The translations under genes were made by a program, and so were the position numbers. Below are positions 12,889 to 22,146 of a stretch of DNA of 64,000 nucleotides, one piece after another; positions within the stretch are counted from its first letter, which is position 1, and every line of letters begins with the position of its first letter. The notes below the pieces were generated by a model. The model made no database searches and was not told the DNA's origin. It worked only from the letters and a program-made list of their open reading frames with translations. The DNA comes from Volvox africanus (lineage: Eukaryota; Chlorophyta; Chlorophyceae; Chlamydomonadales; Volvocaceae): positions 620,001 through 684,000 of the forward strand of contig BSDZ01000005.1 of NCBI GenBank assembly GCA_030268105.1. The letters are read 5' to 3'.

Positions 12889-13700
12889 TGCTTGGAACGT
12901 TGCAGGGGCATTGGTAAGTCAAAGCAATGTACCTTAAACTGAAACTGGCCCATGCCTGGGGCTATGAAGGCCGTTTTCTCCACATCCTGTGGAGAGATCA
13001 GTATTTGATGATACCCCTGCTGTAAGTCCAGGGAGCTGAAAATGGTAGCTCCTTGGAGTTGGTCGAAAAGGTCCGTAATATTGGGCATGGGATACCACCG
13101 TTTGATGGTCAGTTTATTAAGCGCACGGTAGTCTAAGACCATGCATAGTCCTTGCCCATTTGCCTTTTCGACAAAGAGAACTGGAGCCCCATAGGGTGAG
13201 GTAGAGGGTTCGATATATCCCTTATTGAGCAGTTCGGTAACTTGCTTCTTGACCTCTTGTTGCTCCAGTTGGGTGAGCCTATAGGCTCGTTTAGCGGGTG
13301 GTATGGCACCATCCACTGAAGGAATCGTGTGACCAATGTCCCGGTCGGGGGGGAGGCCTTGAAGGTCCTCGAATACATCCTTGTATTCCTCCAGTAATTC
13401 TGATAACTTCAAATTAGCTAGGAGATTATTCCCACCGGAACTGGGGTCAGGAGTTGGAGTGTGCTCCTCTGCTTGCACAAGTAGGAGATAACTCCGTGCT
13501 CCTTTAGTAATTCGTTTGCCTGCTGCTTTCACAGATACCGTCTCGACAGTAGTCGCTGCATAAAGTGTTGCAGTGACATAGTTCATGAGGGTAATCGCAT
13601 CAAGGTTAGCGTCGATACCCGGGGAAGACCAAAGGGATGGTGTTGGAATGTGAGCAACACTCATATACGATAGAATGTCAGAGCAAGTAACACGTCCCAC
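12885..13700 (-). pseudogene. Element A Pol: protease-RT linker and RT N-terminal half
   Basis: This frame carries the linker LLEEYKDVFEDLQGLPP, the PxxHxI-like DIGHTIPSVDGA, and RT motifs KQVTELLNKGYIEPS, PYGAPVLFVEK, DYRALNKLT and SSLDLQQGYHQI. In the RT motif usually read as KxDGxxRMCxDYR the copy has KANGQGLCMVLDYR, so the region has drifted. The frame is offset from the upstream protease frame near 13690 and from the downstream RT half near 12920, giving at least two frameshifts. Confidence 0.87.
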
Positions 13701-14473
13701 GAGGGGCCGGGCGCTTTGCTGACTTCAACAGATAGCATAAACGTATACGCATCATTTGGCTTCTTATACACTGTCAGGGTATGAGTTGCCCAGCACATTG
13801 TGGCTTTTCGTTTTCCTAACCAGTCATTAGCCAGGATAATATCAACACCTGGGACATCTTGCTTTAGAACAAGGAGTTTGACTGTGTCGTGGAACTTGTC
13901 AATTTGAAGATTGGTAACAACTGAGCCCTCAATCAGTTCTGTGTTGCCATTAGCCACTTTAACTGAGCTGGTAAGTGTGGGTTTGAGAGCAAGGGCCATT
14001 TTCGTAACGGCTGTTAGGGATATAAACCCGTCTGCGGTACCTTTACAATTGGCACCGGAATCGGCCAAGACTTTGCAGGCCGTTTGGCACAGTTGAGCAT
14101 CAAAGATCATAGAAGGTGTAGAACCAACTATGGAGTTCAAGTGCACGGTAGTGGACAGTCGGTCATACCATAGCTGGAGAGGCCATGGGACACCGGGCAT
14201 AAGCTCCCATACTCCTGTGCAACTTTTCTTCAGGAACAATTGTTTCCCTGGTGCATATGTTTTGATCAGGCGAAAGCCTGCTGCTCGCATACTGTGCTCT
14301 ATTGAGCTCCACTTGGGGACTACAAAGACTGCAGAGGTATTTTCTGGATCTTTGTGTTTGCAGGAGATATAGTGTTTTTGCCATTGAGCAATGTGATTGT
14401 AAGGAGGATTAATCCAAGCAAACTCACCCGCAAGATTATGGGTCGCAAATGGGTTTGATGGAGAGGCAAAATG
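13661..14473 (-). pseudogene. Element A Pol N-terminus, distal part: methyltransferase-like domain and protease
   Basis: After in-silico removal of element B (14474-21940) and one AAATG, this frame continues without a break from 21946-22146. The first part resembles DNA N6-adenine methyltransferases of the Dam/phage type: SNPFATHNLAG, then the WINPPY motif (NPPY at 14399-14410), SAVFVVPKW, and PWPLQLWYD. An aspartic protease follows, with the active-site-like VLADSGANCKG. The NPPY tetrapeptide is the catalytic motif of amino-methyltransferases. Methyltransferase function is inferred from motif and layout only; the S-adenosylmethionine-binding motif is not obvious. The protease frame breaks near 13690. 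Confidence 0.75.
14469..14473. repeat. Target-site duplication of element B, left
   Basis: AAATG directly precedes the B LTR here and directly follows the other LTR at 21941-21945. Its removal restores the reading frame of element A. Confidence 0.93.
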
Positions 14474-15295
14474 TGTTGTACCTCTCGTTCGCGTTTGCTC
14501 ATGAGTATCTGCACGTCTGGAGACTATCGACACCGATGCGCGAGCACTTGCAAGTACAGCAAGGCAAGCGAGAGCAAACAGAGACAGCGGAAGACTTCAA
14601 GACGAAGAGAGATATAACTTACGGTCTTACAGGTCGGAATGATGCAATGGAAGAAATCGCCGTCAGCGCCGGAAGCAAGCAATCATCACGCGGCGGTGAT
14701 TAGCGAAGTTCAGGCTTTAGCTCGGGCTAAATAGAATATCGTATAGTAATAGTAATGTAGAACACACAAGTGTTCTCCGGTATCGAATGTCTCTTAGCTT
14801 AGCCGTCCTCGCATCTGTTATACTCGCAGCATCGCAATGCCGTACGATTCACATCAGGAGGCCGATCCTAGATGTGACAACCCTACTGCGTCTAGGCGAT
14901 GTCTACGCATAACAATGTATAAGCCTTTCCGGCATTCGCATGATGCAAGGGTCCGGATAACGATATCCGGTTGCAGGCATGCATCGCGACAAGTGCGGCG
15001 CTCTCAACGCGTGCTTTAATGAAGTAATATTATATCAGATAATATTACTTATAGTTTCCTAGCACGAGCATAATGCGCACTTCAATGATTCGGTCATTCA
15101 TGCATGCTAGGCGGATTTGCCATGATGCGATGTCGCGATGGATAATGACGACATGCCAAATGCATATATAAATGTACACGAATACATTTATATCATGCAG
15201 ATTCATTCATATGCAATGCGTTCATCACAAAAGCACTTCGACTCATAGGATCGCGTCGACCTACGCGTCGACGGGAAATGAACCGTAGCACAACA
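14474..15295 (-). repeat. 3' LTR of element B (822 bp)
   Basis: The plus-strand sequence starts TGTTGTACC and ends GCACAACA. It matches 21119-21940 at equal length with no difference noticed. It contains an AT-rich inverted repeat at 15022-15050 and short palindromes such as CGTCGAC...GTCGACG near its inner end. Confidence 0.95.
15022..15050. repeat. Perfect hairpin in LTR B
   Basis: AAGTAATATTA and TAATATTACTT form an 11-bp perfect stem around a 7-nt loop. The same structure is present in the other LTR at 21667-21695. It could be a transcript-end or protein-binding structure; there is no direct evidence for either. Confidence 0.7.
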
Positions 15296-15318
15296 ATTAT
15301 CCCCCCTCCCGTATGCAG
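15296..15318 (-). other. Polypurine tract of element B
   Basis: On the minus strand ACGGGAGGGGGGATAAT lies directly upstream of the 3' LTR, as expected of the plus-strand primer. A closely similar tract recurs in elements C and D. Confidence 0.8.
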
Positions 15319-15354
15319 CGTCCTCGCTGCATCATACAGCATCGACTGCAGGGG

Positions 15355-18300
15355 TCATTGGGCTTGTGTGGCACGTTTGCGGGCTTCTTCGAGCAGGGGT
15401 TTCATGTCCTGTGAGAAGTTGCGTGCCGGTTCCCATGAGTTGTGCTCGTCGGTATACCCTGTCCACTTAACCAAGTACTCGTGTACTGTTCGCTTACGTC
15501 GGTGTCGGCCCACACGACGCGCGCGATAATCTAACACCCGCTCCACATCGTAAAACTTCTGTTTACCAGCGATCCAGGTCTCGGGAACTGGTTCGATCGC
15601 TGCGGGGGCGTTAGCAGGCTCAGGGACGGGTTCCGTACCACGATACGGACGAACAAGCGATACGTGAAACGTGGGGTGAATGGTCATATCAGCGGGCAAT
15701 GTAAGCTGCACAGCCACATTCCCAACCATGCGCACGACAGGATACGGACCGATCCAGCGGGGTAAGAGTTTTCGGGATCCGTCGGCCAAGGAACGCAAGT
15801 TCTTGGTGCTTAGCAGCACGAGTTGCCCCTCCGAAAACGTCACATCCTGCTTGGATTTGTTGTAGTATTCCGTCGTTCGTTGCTGCGCCGCGTCCAAACA
15901 CGACTTCGCGTCTGTGATTCGGGACATAAAAGACTTGGCAAAAAGTTTAGCAGCAGGCACGTTCACTTCCAACTCACGCCACACGGGTAGCGCGGGATGA
16001 AATCCGTAGTTGAGAAAGAACGGACTTTTGCCTGTAGAGCGGTTAACAGCATTGTTAAGCGCGAATTCTGCCGCAGTCAAATACGTATCCCAAAGGAGTG
16101 GTGTGCGACCAGCATAATTGCGCAACATATCACCCAACGTGCGGTTTGTGCGTTCGGTTTGACCATCAGTCTGCGGGTGATACGCCGTGCTCAGGTTGAC
16201 GCGCATGCCAACTAGCTTGCAGAGCGCTTCCCAAAACTTAGACGTGAACTGTCCACCGCGGTCCGAGATCACATTTTTGGGAATCCCGTGTAACCGAACC
16301 ACATTATCGAAAAACAAACGTGCGGTTTGCTCAGCCGTGCAGGATGATGTGCATGGTGTTAGGTGAACCATCTTAGTCAGACGATCGACCATTACGAACA
16401 CCGCATTGTATCCCCCCTCAGTTTTGGGCAGCGCGACTACGAAGTCCATGGAAACACTTTCCCAAGGCGCATCCGGGACAGGCAACGGTTGCAACAACCC
16501 ATGGCCCTTACCGGACAAAGCTTTATTGCGCTGGCACAGACTGCATGTCTGGACGAAGTTCGCCGCATCCTTAGCCAAACGAGGCCACCAAAAGGAACGT
16601 TGCACCAAGTCGATCAATCGCTTGCTCCCAGGGTGTCCTGCTAACGGGTCCTCGTGGAACCGCGCAAGGATGTCGTAGCGTAGCGCGTCGTCGTTCGGAA
16701 CGACGATTTGCGTAGCTGCACCCTCCGTCCGTAGCCAAAGGCCATTCTGCTTGCGAAGGTTTTCTACATTAGCCGGGTCCGCGAACCAGGCGTCTGCGCT
16801 GTAGGCAACCTTCAACCGCTCCGCGAGGTCCGTCGCGATCGGTACCTCCTCGCTACGCGGCCGCACGACGGGCGCTGCCAAAATTGCAGCGTGTAGCGAC
16901 GGATGTCGACTGAGAGCATCGGCAATATTCAATTTACCAGAAATATACTCCCAGGTGCAGTTGAACCTAGCTAGATATTCCATCCACCTAGCTTGACGGC
17001 GGTTCAACGTCGGAACGCTTTGCAAAAACGTTAGGGGCTTGTGGTCAGTCTTTAAAGTAAACGGGCGTCCCTCGAGGTAACAGCGCCATTCCTTTAAAGC
17101 ATGCAGCACGGCCAGAAGCTCCTGTTCCCCGGTGGTGTAGCGAATCTCCGCACTAGAAAATTTCTTACTCGTGAAGGCGATCGGTCGCCCTTTCTGTAAC
17201 AATACAGCGCCGCTTCCAAATATTGAGGCATCAGACACTACCTCAACGCGAAATGGCAACGAGTAATCAGGGAATGCAAGGGTGACATCTTCGGCAATAA
17301 TTCGTTGGAGCTCTTCGAATGCCCGCTGGCATTGCGACGTCCACGACTCGAGCGAAACGAAAACGCCTTTGCGAGTTAAGTTAGTAAGCGGGGCCGCAAT
17401 GATGGAATATTTTTCAATGAACTTTCGGAAATAATTGGTCAAGCCAAGGAACTTACGCAGCTCCGTGAGGTTCTGAGGCGCGGGCCAATCGCGAACCACG
17501 GCGACCTTCCGCGGGTCCATCTTCACACCGGTGGCCGACACAATGTGGCCCAAATATTCCACCTGAGGCTGCGCCCAAAAGCATTTGGCGCGTTTAGCAA
17601 ACAATTGCTCCCGCCTCATAATGTCGAGCACGAGCCGAAGATGCTCCAAGTGCTCCTCGCGCGTTTTAGAATATACCAAGATGTCATCCAGGTAGCAAAC
17701 AACGAACCTGTCGATAAACGGCCTAAACATTCGGTCCATAACCGCCTGAAACGTCGCAGGGGCATTAGTCAGACCAAACGATAGGACCGTATACTCAAAG
17801 TGACCGAAGGGCGTCCGAAAAGCGGTTTTCGGGATATCAGAGGCAGCGATGCGAATCTGATTGTAGCCCTGTTGTAAGTCAATTGAGGAAAAATAAGCCG
17901 AGCCCTTCAGCTTATCCAACAGGTCGTCAACGCGTGGCAAAGGGTAGCGATTTTTCACCGTATTCACATTTAACCCCCGGTAATCAATGCACATGCGCAA
18001 GGTCCCATCCTTCTTACCGACAAACAAAATCGGTGCAGAATACGGGGATGTGCTGGGGCGTATCATACCCTTCGCGAGCAAATCCGTCACCTGGCGCTTT
18101 ACCTCATCCAGCTCCAATGGACTCAACCTGTACATTGGCCGGGCCGTAGGCTGCGCTCCAGGCATGAGAGGGATTGTATGATCAACAGGACGCATAGGTG
18201 GTAGGCCAGGGATATCTTTAAAGACGTCCTCATACTGCGACAGTAGGGCCTCAACCTCAGGATCCACAGAAATCTGCGCGGTGGTGACACAACAGCTCAC

Positions 18301-19416
18301 CCGCGGCCTCAAAAGCAGTCCGTGGGCACCCTTCCGTAACAAACGGACGGCCTCCTTACGCCCGACTAGCTCTGGTTCGATTTGCGCGGCCATTGCGGTC
18401 ACAGCGAAATTAACCATAGGCACCGCCTCAGTTTCGCCCTCCTTTGGTGTGACATGTTCGAACGACAGGAAAGGTACCTTAATCGACAGAGTACCCTTGC
18501 ACATATGCAGGGTTGCGGTCTCCATGTCGATGCGCGCGCGGTACTGTCGTAATGTCGACGACCCCATTATGTACGGTGCAGTCTCTGCTAAGCCCTGCAG
18601 CACGTACGGCCGGGTCACAACATGCAAAGGGCCTAACGATAGGCTAAGGGTAATCCTGCCCACGATGGGATGCTTACCCCCGTCAGCAAGGGTAACCTGT
18701 GGACAATCAGACGACTCTGGGGACAACCCCAGCGCATTCACCTCTGCGACAGAGATGAAGTCGTCACTGGCACCGGTGTCAACAAGTGCCTTCAGAGTAC
18801 GGCCATTCAAACCGATCTGAACCACAGGGACACGGTTATCTACGAGCGACTGCCCAGCAGACAACGTCAGTGCACTTAGGGCGGGTCCGTAACCAACGGC
18901 ACCCCCGTCAGGAGCTTCGTACCAAACGTCAACCGAGTAGGATAGGTGTGGCCACGGAGCCAGCGTACCCTCCCGATCCACACCATTAAACAAAACGGTG
19001 CCCGGCTCGAACCGGTGGACATGCCGCATACCCCTTAACAATGCCTCTGCCTTGCGCCGACAGAAAGCAGGGAGTAATACACATGCGGCAGTGCCTGGAT
19101 ATTGACGCCTACATCTCCTGTATATGGCCAACTGTTCCGACATCTCACGCAGAGACGAGGGGATGAACAAAACCACGTGGTTAGACAGATCGATAGACGA
19201 CAGGGGACGGCGAGGTGTAAACAAATTACACAACGGGTCGAAGCAGAGAAGTCCCGTGCGTCCATCAAGCGTGATGCGTCGCGCAATGACTCGCTCGATG
19301 TGTCCAAGTACACAAGGCAACAATGCCTTAACGGCTGGCCGTAAGGATGACCACCGACCACGCGTTAGTTCAGAAATCCCAGGTGGTGCCCCCTCCGCAG
19401 GAACCCGGGCAAGCCC
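15355..19416 (-). CDS. Element B Pol polyprotein (MTase-like, PR, RT, RNase H, IN, chromodomain)
   Basis: One open frame of 1353 codons runs from the codon after the gag UAG (19417-19419) to TGA at 15355. It has no ATG near its start and is in the same frame as gag, so it is presumably made as Gag-Pol by readthrough. Domains in order are: a region at ~19290-18920 homologous to the methyltransferase-like domain of element A but with IPSS in place of NPPY; aspartic protease ([11 protein letters not shown]); RT ([33 protein letters not shown]); RNase H ([41 protein letters not shown]); HHCC integrase ([20 protein letters not shown]) with D-D-E core ([34 protein letters not shown]); GPY-like tail; and chromodomain ([28 protein letters not shown]). 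All catalytic residues looked for in PR, RT, RNase H and IN are present. Confidence 0.95.
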   Translation of the reverse strand, partial: GLARVPAEGAPPGISELTRGRWSSLRPAVKALLPCVLGHIERVIARRITLDGRTGLLCFDPLCNLFTPRRPLSSIDLSNHVVLFIPSSLREMSEQLAIYRRCRRQYPGTAACVLLPAFCRRKAEALLRGMRHVHRFEPGTVLFNGVDREGTLAPWPHLSYSVDVWYEAPDGGAVGYGPALSALTLSAGQSLVDNRVPVVQIGLNGRTLKALVDTGASDDFISVAEVNALGLSPESSDCPQVTLADGGKHPIVGRITLSLSLGPLHVVTRPYVLQGLAETAPYIMGSSTLRQYRARIDMETATLHMCKGTLSIKVPFLSFEHVTPKEGETEAVPMVNFAVTAMAAQIEPELVGRKEAVRLLRKGAHGLLLRPRVSCCVTTAQISVDPEVEALLSQYEDVFKDIPGLPPMRPVDHTIPLMPGAQPTARPMYRLSPLELDEVKRQVTDLLAKGMIRPSTSPYSAPILFVGKKDGTLRMCIDYRGLNVNTVKNRYPLPRVDDLLDKLKGSAYFSSIDLQQGYNQIRIAASDIPKTAFRTPFGHFEYTVLSFGLTNAPATFQAVMDRMFRPFIDRFVVCYLDDILVYSKTREEHLEHLRLVLDIMRREQLFAKRAKCFWAQPQVEYLGHIVSATGVKMDPRKVAVVRDWPAPQNLTELRKFLGLTNYFRKFIEKYSIIAAPLTNLTRKGVFVSLESWTSQCQRAFEELQRIIAEDVTLAFPDYSLPFRVEVVSDASIFGSGAVLLQKGRPIAFTSKKFSSAEIRYTTGEQELLAVLHALKEWRCYLEGRPFTLKTDHKPLTFLQSVPTLNRRQARWMEYLARFNCTWEYISGKLNIADALSRHPSLHAAILAAPVVRPRSEEVPIATDLAERLKVAYSADAWFADPANVENLRKQNGLWLRTEGAATQIVVPNDDALRYDILARFHEDPLAGHPGSKRLIDLVQRSFWWPRLAKDAANFVQTCSLCQRNKALSGKGHGLLQPLPVPDAPWESVSMDFVVALPKTEGGYNAVFVMVDRLTKMVHLTPCTSSCTAEQTARLFFDNVVRLHGIPKNVISDRGGQFTSKFWEALCKLVGMRVNLSTAYHPQTDGQTERTNRTLGDMLRNYAGRTPLLWDTYLTAAEFALNNAVNRSTGKSPFFLNYGFHPALPVWRELEVNVPAAKLFAKSFMSRITDAKSCLDAAQQRTTEYYNKSKQDVTFSEGQLVLLSTKNLRSLADGSRKLLPRWIGPYPVVRMVGNVAVQLTLPADMTIHPTFHVSLVRPYRGTEPVPEPANAPAAIEPVPETWIAGKQKFYDVERVLDYRARRVGRHRRKRTVHEYLVKWTGYTDEHNSWEPARNFSQDMKPLLEEARKRATQAQ

Positions 19417-20652
19417 CTATTTCGGCTGAGGTACAAACGGCGGCATTAGAGGGCAATCCTTCGTGGAATGATTCTCCGCACACCGTAGACAAACATTGGC
19501 CAATTTCCGACGCTCGAATTCGGAACGATTGCAATTCCATTTTGGCATAAATGTGTCGTCCGTACGAGTACGCTTCGCGTTGGGGTCGGAACGCTGTGCG
19601 GCTGCCGACGACGGCGCACCACCACGCTTCCTGTTTCTAGCTGGGTCCGAGCTCGGACCTGCTCCTCCTGTACCACGGACACCCGAGCTAGCGCCCCCGC
19701 GCGCCTTGCGTTGCCCGTTGCTGCGTCGCGTCGCGGCAGTAGGCGTGGGGCGGGTCGCGCCGAGGTCCTGGTCGAGAGCCACAGCTTCCCCAAGCGGATC
19801 CTGCACTTGCACGGCATTTGCACGAGGGGCAGACTTGACTTCTTCCTCGCCGGCAAGAAGTCGTATCTCCGCGCCCTTAGCAAAAGCGACCAACGCGTCA
19901 TACGACTTGATCTGCGCTCCAACCAAGTCAGTGGCGCACCATTTAGCCAAAAGTTTCGTTAGGCCTCGCCTAAACCAAAAGACACGCTCAGATTCGGTGA
20001 GGTCAGCAATGGGAGTCACAAGTGCTTCAAAGCGTGACTGGTATGCAGGTACATTTTCATCCCGACGCATGTGGTAGCTACCCGCTGCCAAAACGTTACG
20101 AGCTTCCACATCGCGTGCTTGAACCTCAGTAGCGAATCGTGCGAGCAAAGCGGCGACTAACTCGTCAAAAGTATAGCTGCCCCGGGCGTTGGTCCAATTG
20201 CGATACCAGTCCTTCGCTGCGCCCTCGAGGGTGTTACCAACGAAGAGACACCTGATACCGTCATTGTCGCCACCATGAACAGCTTGGAGGTACTTTTTAG
20301 CGTCACGCACGTACGCACGAGTTGCATCGGCTATGCTATGCCCTGGTGTCTTGTCGGTCAGCGAAATATTGAGCCTAGGAACGGGAATCGACAATCTCAT
20401 CACCTCAGGGATGTCATCATGCCCTCGAGCTTGAGGTAATGGCAGAACCCTTGGTCCAGCAGTGTTGTCCATATTCGTGTTCACTGCTGAATGCGGCACA
20501 ATTAAGTGAGCAGGGGTCTGAAGGAAAAGGGGCTCTTGAGTGGCTCGCGCGCCAACAGTCTCAAGACCTCTATCCGGCGCTCTAGCAGCTACAACGAAAT
20601 CGGGTTGGCTAGCTAGGCTAGTGTGCGGCGTATCGTCGTGTTCCGCGGACAT
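19417..20652 (-). CDS. Element B Gag
   Basis: A 411-residue structural protein starting at an ATG and ending in UAG. The centre matches the Ty3 Gag capsid family (Retrotrans_gag): LEGAAKDWYRNW, YTFDELVAALLARF, SRFEALVTPIADL, VFWFRRGL. The C-terminal third is basic and Gly/Arg/Ser-rich and ends with a nucleocapsid zinc knuckle, CLRCAENHSTKDC, with C-X2-C-X3-H-X4-C spacing, one residue shorter than the usual retroviral knuckle. The stop codon is followed in the same frame by Pol. Gag would assemble the cytoplasmic particle that packages element RNA. Confidence 0.92.
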   Translation of the reverse strand: MSAEHDDTPHTSLASQPDFVVAARAPDRGLETVGARATQEPLFLQTPAHLIVPHSAVNTNMDNTAGPRVLPLPQARGHDDIPEVMRLSIPVPRLNISLTDKTPGHSIADATRAYVRDAKKYLQAVHGGDNDGIRCLFVGNTLEGAAKDWYRNWTNARGSYTFDELVAALLARFATEVQARDVEARNVLAAGSYHMRRDENVPAYQSRFEALVTPIADLTESERVFWFRRGLTKLLAKWCATDLVGAQIKSYDALVAFAKGAEIRLLAGEEEVKSAPRANAVQVQDPLGEAVALDQDLGATRPTPTAATRRSNGQRKARGGASSGVRGTGGAGPSSDPARNRKRGGAPSSAAAQRSDPNAKRTRTDDTFMPKWNCNRSEFERRKLANVCLRCAENHSTKDCPLMPPFVPQPK

Positions 20653-21096
20653 GGAGCACGAAACGATACCCTAGTTTTGCGTAATAGAAGCCGACTTCTA
20701 TCGCAAAGGCAAGAGTACAAAGCGATTCGGTGAGCCTACCGACAGTACTCTTGAGAAGATTCAGCAAACTCAGCAAGTAATTACCCAGCTGAGTCCTGAT
20801 CTCCGTAGTTTGGGCAATGAGAGTCGCCAACTGGTCCGGACGAACGCCGGTCTCAGTCGCCGCGGCAAGCAATGCCGGTGCACTGAGATTACCTGCGACT
20901 CAGAGCGTACACTTACACAACAAGTGCAGCAATCTAAGCAAAAGCAATTAAACAATTACAAACCGGAAGCGGCGGCGTCCAAAACGGCGCGGCCTAGGTC
21001 TTCGGCAAAAGTATCTAGCGGTCCTCGTGGTTCGCCGCTGGAACTCGCCATAGAAAGAACCTACTTCCGATTAGACAGAGAGAGACAGTTAGGCAA
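20653..21096 (-). other. Element B 5' leader with a small upstream reading frame
   Basis: Between the primer-binding site and the gag ATG there is a short ATG frame (21051 down to 20956, starting MASSSGEPRG, about 31 residues). A second open frame overlaps the gag start (about 20872-20618, LAAATETGVRPDQLATLIAQ then a Leu-rich helix). A possible GTTTGT donor lies near the end of the first and a CGCAG acceptor near the start of the second. They may be spliced into an N-terminal Gag extension, or the leader may simply hold upstream ORFs. Neither is proven. Confidence 0.35.
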
Positions 21097-21115
21097 CGAA
21101 CCTGTCTCGATACCA
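21097..21115 (-). other. Primer-binding site of element B
   Basis: Minus-strand sequence TGGTATCGAGACAGGTTCG begins three bases inside the 5' LTR. The TGG start complements a tRNA CCA end, and the sequence resembles the complement of an initiator-Met tRNA 3' end, the commonest Ty3 primer. The tRNA identity is not certain. Confidence 0.7.
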
Positions 21116-21118
21116 AAT

Positions 21119-21940
21119 TGTTGTACCTCTCGTTCGCGTTTGCTCATGAGTATCTGCACGTCTGGAGACTATCGACACCGATGCGCGAGCACTTGCAAGT
21201 ACAGCAAGGCAAGCGAGAGCAAACAGAGACAGCGGAAGACTTCAAGACGAAGAGAGATATAACTTACGGTCTTACAGGTCGGAATGATGCAATGGAAGAA
21301 ATCGCCGTCAGCGCCGGAAGCAAGCAATCATCACGCGGCGGTGATTAGCGAAGTTCAGGCTTTAGCTCGGGCTAAATAGAATATCGTATAGTAATAGTAA
21401 TGTAGAACACACAAGTGTTCTCCGGTATCGAATGTCTCTTAGCTTAGCCGTCCTCGCATCTGTTATACTCGCAGCATCGCAATGCCGTACGATTCACATC
21501 AGGAGGCCGATCCTAGATGTGACAACCCTACTGCGTCTAGGCGATGTCTACGCATAACAATGTATAAGCCTTTCCGGCATTCGCATGATGCAAGGGTCCG
21601 GATAACGATATCCGGTTGCAGGCATGCATCGCGACAAGTGCGGCGCTCTCAACGCGTGCTTTAATGAAGTAATATTATATCAGATAATATTACTTATAGT
21701 TTCCTAGCACGAGCATAATGCGCACTTCAATGATTCGGTCATTCATGCATGCTAGGCGGATTTGCCATGATGCGATGTCGCGATGGATAATGACGACATG
21801 CCAAATGCATATATAAATGTACACGAATACATTTATATCATGCAGATTCATTCATATGCAATGCGTTCATCACAAAAGCACTTCGACTCATAGGATCGCG
21901 TCGACCTACGCGTCGACGGGAAATGAACCGTAGCACAACA
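21119..21940 (-). repeat. 5' LTR of element B (822 bp)
   Basis: Same length and sequence as 14474-15295. As the 5' LTR it should carry the element promoter, near its inner (lower-coordinate) part in minus-strand sense. No TATA box could be assigned with confidence. Confidence 0.95.
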
Positions 21941-21945
21941 AAATG

Positions 21946-22146
21946 TGGACAGAGACTATTATTGCCCGAATCGTTACATGTGGCGTCAAAGGTAAATTGA
22001 CGGCCGAGTTGGGTCTCAACCTGACGGAATTCATCAGGCCGGAACATCCGAGCAGTCTGAGGGCTGTCGGTCATGGGCAACACAAACTCTCCATCTGGTG
22101 CAACCAGTTTAACTGGTTCACATTCCTCCACACGCTTGCCAGGGTC
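21946..22146 (-). pseudogene. Element A Pol N-terminus, proximal part (before the B insertion)
   Basis: This frame begins directly after the gag UAG (22147-22149) and runs open to the B insertion point. It encodes the N-terminal part of the methyltransferase-like domain, including RQFTFDATCND and the Asn/Cys-rich lead-in that in phage Dam-type proteins precedes the NPPY region. Across the insertion the codon phase matches exactly (21946 joins 14473), showing one original frame. Confidence 0.75.

Larger units (their letters stand above)
14474..21940 (-). mobile_element. Chromovirus B, apparently intact Ty3 LTR retrotransposon (7467 bp)
   Basis: The element has two 822-bp LTRs that look identical by eye, a 5-bp AAATG target duplication, a primer-binding site, a polypurine tract and uninterrupted gag and pol frames on the minus strand. 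It has landed inside the Pol frame of element A. Identical LTRs mean a very recent insertion, because LTR copies start identical and diverge with time. All enzymatic motifs of protease, RT, RNase H and integrase are present. The C-terminal chromodomain places it among chromoviruses. Confidence 0.96.

Noticed and set aside
18281..18820. Plus-strand frame of 179 codons inside element B
   Set aside because: Antisense to the protease/RT region of an intact Pol; no homology pattern.
15355..19323. Pol of element B starting at 19323
   Set aside because: The codon at 19323 is TTG, not ATG, and the frame is open right back to the gag UAG, so no independent initiation there is credible.
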